A DNA stretch of 13,495 nucleotides. Source: Pigoraptor vietnamica (taxonomy: Eukaryota > Opisthokonta > Filasterea). Position 1 is the stretch's first letter; every line of letters begins with the position of its first letter. Under the pieces are notes generated by a model. It did not search any database and was not told the DNA's origin. It saw only the letters and a list, made by a program, of their open reading frames with translations. The position numbers and the translations under genes were made by a program. The stretch covers positions 1 to 13,495 of the forward strand of contig CALSCQ010000742.1 of assembly GCA_943704525.1 (NCBI GenBank), read 5' to 3'. Below, one piece after another: positions 8,379 through 13,495 of this stretch.

Positions 8379-11300
8379 CTACATGCCCAACGGCCCGCCC
8401 CTCCGCTCCATCTGGTCGTAGCGGGGCTTGCTATACAGGCGAACGCCAACGCCCGTCTTCACGTCGGACGCGTCCCCTTGGCTCGCGAAGATGCCCGTCG
8501 CAGGCGCGTTGCGCTGGCGCGACGACATGAGCGAGATGGCGCGACTCTCTCCGTGATACTTGCTCTCCTTCTCCACCTGTCGTGTTGAATCGACACTGTC
8601 AGTGAATAGAAAAGTGGGGAGTGTGTGTACGTATCTATGGGTGTTGGGCGTGAAGCGCGTGAAATGGCATAGACGCCGGAGGTATGTGCCAAAAACCTAT
8701 GCGTGCCCGCGTGTCGATACGAAGTGTTACTCGCCTTCTTCTTCTGGAAAGGCGGGGGACGTGCGAGAATTCGGGACAGGTCGACGCGCTTTCCGTCAAT
8801 CTCCGGCTCAATGAACCACGAGACTTCCGACACGTCGACGTCGTGAATCTGCGCGCGGGAATAGCAGATTCAGCCATTGCACTCCACTTACTCGCACACA
8901 CTCGCACACAGGGACACAACGTAGAGCCGAAAGTGAAGCGCGATAATGGACGCACAAGCGCAACTATCGTTACCATAAGAAACGCACATGCCGGTATGGC
9001 GCATGTCTACGAACACGAACACACGTAGTGAAAAGACGCACGCGGCAGAGGCAAACCCTCACCTCCAGATAGGGATACTCGATCATCTTGCGGACAATCG
9101 GGTCCTTGTTCAGTTCGTCGATGTCCTGCGACATCCACAAAGGGGCACGTGAGTCAACGGCGGCTTACAACATTAGCAACGCACACACGGACACACACAA
9201 CGAAATGCACACATGCAAGCACGTCTTGCACTCACCAGCGATATCGACCCCACTGCGCCCTGGTCGCCAAACGCAGCCCCCCGTCCGACACCCACGCTGG
9301 CCGTCACTCCCTCCGGCATTGCTTCAGCCGGCGGTGCGTCGCCGTCCTCCACCGATGCGTCTTCTCCCGGGTGCGATTCGATTGCAACGTCGCCTACCTC
9401 AGAGAGTCCGCACTCCCTTTCCATGGCCGCGGCTTCGCTCAGTTCAGCGTCAGCATTCGCGCTGCCGTCGACGTCTCCTTCCTCCCGCTCCTCGGTATCG
9501 TCTTCGCGTCTCTCTGCGGCGCCCTCAGACGCCGCGTCCGTCGCGTCCACTTCGGGTGCAGGAGCATTGCTCTCCTCGACGTCGACAGCGCCCACCGAGC
9601 CACTCGCCTCCTCTTCGCCCTCGTCCACGCCGCTGTCTGCCGCGCCGCTATCCCCGCCATCCGGCGAGAGCTCGCTCGATCCCTGCGCGTCCTGTGCGTC
9701 CGCGTCGACGGCAGCGTGGTCGGGCTTTTCGTCTTCGTGCGCCGACCCGGTGTCTTCGTCGCTGCTGTCGGAGAACACTTCTCCGGCGTGCTTGCGGAGG
9801 CGCTTCTGCAGGCGCCGCTGGACGTAGCGTTCGGAGAGGACGAGAGACGGCTTCTCCAGCACAGGGTCGCCCAGGAGAGGGTCCGGACAATCCTGACAAG
9901 GGAGGCGTTCCGCAGCGAGCGCAGCGCGGAGATGCGAAGGGAGGGTGACCATCACGCCCTCGCCGCGAATGGGGATGTTGTACGAGCGCTCGTGTGCCGA
10001 AATCGACACACTGCCCGTGAAGGCACCCGTCTCCGTCGCCGTGACGAGGAGGCGCATGCGGACGGTGGTGCGCGGCGGCACAACCTCGGGGCAATCCCAC
10101 ACGACGTGCGCCCCTTCGCCGCACTGCACACTCGCGCTGCTAATGTTGACGGCCACGTCGCCCGTGTTGCGAAGCTCGAGGAACGCCGGCGCGCGCTGTC
10201 CGCACGGGCAGTGTCCCAGATTGATGAGGTTGGGGTGTACATCAAACTCGAGACGACCGCCACTGCCGACCAGCGTGACTTCCTTGTAATGGCCCTTGCA
10301 CTCGACGATGAACGTCCCGTTAAACTTGCCCGTTTGCAGCGGCGCAAACGTGACGTCGACGGAGCACGATTCGCGCGGCTGCAGCACACCCTCGGACGAC
10401 GCCAGCGTGTAGCCGTTGCGCATAGATGGGACAGTCCACGACACGCGCACCTTGCCCTTGTTGACGATCGTGAACGCGCGCGTGTACGTGTGTCCCACGG
10501 CGCAGACGCCAAAGTCGAGGTAGGCGTTGAGCACGGACATCTCGGGGAACGCAGACGACCCCTTGACAACAATGTCGAAGGACCCCGCGTTCGATTTGAA
10601 GCGCACGACGGAGCGCAACTGGTACGCGCCCGAGGGATTCCACGACACGGTCACGGCGCCCATGCTGCCGCCCTCGATCTCGCCAACGGCCGGGACAATC
10701 TTGATGGGGAAGGAGTACTTCATCTCGTACGACAGGGGATATCGCCCGTAATTCTCAATGAGGAACGTCTTGGAGGCCGGCTCCATGACAGGACAAGGGC
10801 CCAGGTTCACCTCGTCAAATTCCTCGTGCTTGACGCGCGCTTCTTCGCACTGGCCCTTCACGGCGATGGCGTAGTTCACCGCCGAGGCGTCCGTTTCGAC
10901 GTGCACCGTGTCCGAGAAGGCGCCGAGCGTCGACAGCGCAAACGTCGCCGTGACTTCGAGCGACTGCTTCGGCATGAGCGCGCCATCCGTCTTGGACAGC
11001 TTGACTGCGGCGGGCTGGCCGTCGCACTTGAGGCGGAACCCCATGCGCACGGTGCCGACGTTCTTGAGCGTGAAGGACATCGACTTGGTCGCCGAGTGGA
11101 GGAAGAGGCCGAAGTCAAGCTGCGTCGTGCTCACCATCAGAGCGCCCACACCCGAGTGCACGTGGAGGGGCATTTCGTGCCGGGAATACGGGCTCGAGAT
11201 GATTAGCGTCCGCTGCGCCTTGAGCGACTCGATCGGCTCGTAGAGGACGCGGAGTATCGTCTTTTGGAAGGGCGCAATTGTCGTCGACGGAGGGTCGAAC

Positions 11301-13309
11301 TTGACGCCATCGCACGGCTCGTCCAGCGACACTTCCACGGGGTAGTTGACGTCGCCGACGTTCGAGAGCTCGACAGACTCGCTGTAGCAGTTGCCCACGA
11401 TGCACTCGCTAAACACGACGGACGCGCGGTCGATGAGGAGCACCGACTCGCGCCCGGCACCGCCCAGCTCCACCTCGACGAGACGACTGGCAGCGACGAA
11501 CATGACTTTCCCTACGTACGCCTCCTCCGCCTTCGGGTGGAAGACAATCGGGAGGCGATAAGCGTCGCCGGGCGGAACTATGATGCGCGCCGTCGGCCAC
11601 CCTAGTCCCATCATAAACACGTCGCTCGGCTCGAGCGCAAACGCGTTGAGGTGCAGCATCGCGTCGCCCCTGTTGTGTATCGGGAGGTACTCGGTCGTGT
11701 CCTTGCCGATCATGCACCGGCCAATGTCGAACCGCTCGGGAACGACCGCGCGGGGGGTCCCTCCTCCGCCAAAGAAGTCCAGCTTCACGGGCTGCGAACA
11801 GTCCGTGTCGAAGTACACCGGCTGTCGAGAGATGCCCTCGCTCGCCGGCGAGAACACGTACTTGATCTTTACCGAGCCGCCGACGGGCAGCTTCCCCTGC
11901 GCGGGTTCCACCGTCAGGCCCACGTTCGCGTGGCGAATTTTGAACTGTACGTCCTTGCGGCCGTAGTTGGTGAACGTGCGCTCGAGCGTGGCGACCTCCC
12001 CAAGCGGCTGCCGCTCAAAGTTCAGCATGCCGGCGTCGTCGACGATGATCGAGACCGCGCGCGACGTCGCGCTGAGCGCAATCTCGTGGGTTCGAATCCC
12101 GGGAACCATCGGCGTGCACACGACAGTGGCCATGCACGAAGTTTCCTCGGCCAGGCACAGCGACACGTTGAACACGGCCGTCCCGAACGCGGCCACGACG
12201 AGCGCGTCCGGCTGCACCTCAAGGTAGGGGACGACGACGGCGTCTTCCAGGTGAGAGATGAGCCGCGATTTGATCCGCTTGTACGCGACTTCGCGCAGAT
12301 CGCGTTCAATGTCGAGCGTCGTGGGCGACTGTCCCGCCCGTTGCTCCGCCGCCGACTTCTTGAGCACAGACACGGGCGTGCACGCCAGTCGCTGCAGCAT
12401 CGCCCACCGCTGCTTCGGGCTGAACGGAAGCGACGACACGTCGAGCGACTCCTTCCGTTTGCGCATCGCAGTCCGCACTTCCATCAGCGACTGGAGGGGG
12501 TCCTTGCCATTCGGGGGCGGCGCCAGCGACACACGACGCGCCTCTTCTGCCGCCTGCCTCTGCTTGGCGAGGCGCTCGAGGCGCTCGTCACGCGCGCGCT
12601 GCTCCTCGTCCAACACTTCCCTCCGGAGCCACTCGCGTATGGGTCGCGTGACGCGGTCGGCGTCCACAAAGTCGATGCGGGACGTCGTCTCGGACACCCG
12701 CTCGGGCCCGTTCGCGAGGAGCAGCGAGAGGGTGACGAGGGCAGGAATCGTGCCTCCGTTCGTGAGGGTGATCTGGCGCGTGTAGACGTGGTCCATCGCC
12801 ATGTCCCCAAAGTTGAGGTCGCCGCTGTGCGTGATGCGAATGGTGCCGCCCTTGCCGCGCACGGGAATCGACGTGGCGTTGAACTCGGACGTCGCCGTCA
12901 TCGCCCCTTGGTAGATCGCGCTCGTGCCGGGACGGAACGCGCACCGCATCTCCACAAACGACTTCTCCTTCAGCTGAATCGTGCACGTGGCCGACAGCGG
13001 CAAAGGGGGGTCGAAGGGGACGAGGGTGCGGAGGGGCGCCATCGTGCCAAGCTCGGCGTACGTGAGGACGGGGTCTCCCACCTGCGCCACGCGAAACTCG
13101 GGCGCGCCCGTGTCCAGACGGAGGGTGAGCGGGACGGCGCCGTTGTTGAAGAGGCGGAAGCGGCGTTCGATGCCGACGTCGACGGGGACAATGTCGAAGT
13201 CCAGACACTTGGCCGCACGGTCGCGCTCCTCGAGAAAGTCCACCTCCAGCTTGCCGAGTCCGCCCGCGCCGATCACGGTGAGCTCGTACGCGCTTCCTTC
13301 CCAGATGAC
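8379..13309 (-). CDS. HYDIN/CFAP-type ciliary protein with ASH/MSP-like repeats, 5' end outside window
   Basis: Exons, all phase 0: 13309-9236 (1358 codons), 9125-9063, 8848-8735, 8576-8379 (stop TAG), giving 1482 residues. The large exon opens after a pyrimidine-rich acceptor (C8-TCTTTAG), so the N-terminus lies to the right. Repeats begin with strands such as LDFGVCAVGH and are followed by a V.N.G-type strand (IVNKGKVRVSW, LRNTGDVAVNI). Starts in exon numbering: about 36, 164, a weak one near 368, then 429, 527, 631, 731, 834, 930 and 1029. Between 210 and 350 lies a charged, probably coiled-coil segment (EEQRARDERLERLAKQRQAA). Residues about 1175-1350 are an acidic Ser/Ala/Asp/Glu low-complexity region. 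The small C-terminal exons include DIDELNKDPIVRKMIEYPYLE and a Lys/Arg-rich end. ASH/MSP-like repeats of this kind are typical of HYDIN, CFAP47, CFAP65, CFAP74 and DLEC1 of the axoneme and central apparatus. I cannot say which member this is. The intron at 8734-8577 uses a GC donor. Confidence 0.85.
8577..8734 (-). other. GC-AG intron in the HYDIN/CFAP-like gene
   Basis: The exon end reads AAGAAG|GCGAGTAAC and the next exon follows CACGACAG. Both sides are phase 0. The only nearby GT (in GAGTAAC, beginning at 8730) would leave a phase-1 end that no nearby acceptor matches. CACTGAC upstream of the acceptor is a plausible branch site. Confidence 0.7.
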
Positions 13310-13324
13310 CTAAAGAGGGGGGGG

Positions 13325-13495
<171 letters not shown>

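Noticed and set aside
9149-11206. 685-codon plus-strand ORF opposite the large exon
   Set aside because: Antisense shadow of a GC-rich exon. Its composition is dominated by Arg, Ala and His, there is no domain, and the minus frame has clear repeats and phase-matched splice sites.

Overview
This is eukaryotic nuclear DNA. It holds four spliced protein-coding genes, all read from the minus strand. I rebuilt them by joining short open segments at splice sites whose reading phases agree. The coding parts are rich in G+C at third codon positions, and many introns and one intergenic gap carry long CA/GT, GA or CT microsatellites. One gene is an axoneme-type protein, so the organism makes (or recently made) motile cilia or flagella. 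A GC-rich flagellated protist or an early animal relative would fit. I cannot place it more precisely.

Right to left, which is the direction of transcription: (1) 13309-8379, the 3' part of a large HYDIN/CFAP-type gene. One 4.07-kb exon encodes a run of about 100-residue ASH/MSP-like beta-sandwich repeats, followed by an acidic tail and three short exons; the 5' part lies beyond the right edge. (2) 8104-6333, a complete three-exon mitochondrial carrier (SLC25) gene resembling the ADP/ATP carrier. All three signature motifs, and the ADP/ATP-carrier RRRMMM motif, are missing. (3) 5642-3397, a complete four-exon F-box protein gene with an unrecognised C-terminal region and an acidic tail. (4) 2479 (or 2497) to beyond the left edge, the first eight exons of a copper type II, ascorbate-dependent monooxygenase of the dopamine beta-hydroxylase/MOXD1 family. 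It appears to have a signal peptide but only the last part of the usual DOMON domain.

The four genes share no obvious pathway; tandem orientation is the only link seen. Introns are mostly 108-531 bp. Of 15 donors seen, 14 are GT and one is GC, and five are exactly GTGCGT. Read in the sense direction, GT-rich tracts lie near donors and CA-rich tracts lie centrally or near acceptors. No rRNA, tRNA, CRISPR array or intact transposon was recognised. The gaps at 2498-3396 and 5643-6332 hold microsatellite, palindromic and possibly repeat-derived DNA.

The most unusual items are the carrier that has lost its family signature while keeping its fold, and the monooxygenase with a shortened N-terminus. 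The 100-residue repeat lattice and the intron repeat polarity come next. No wholly new multi-gene system was found.
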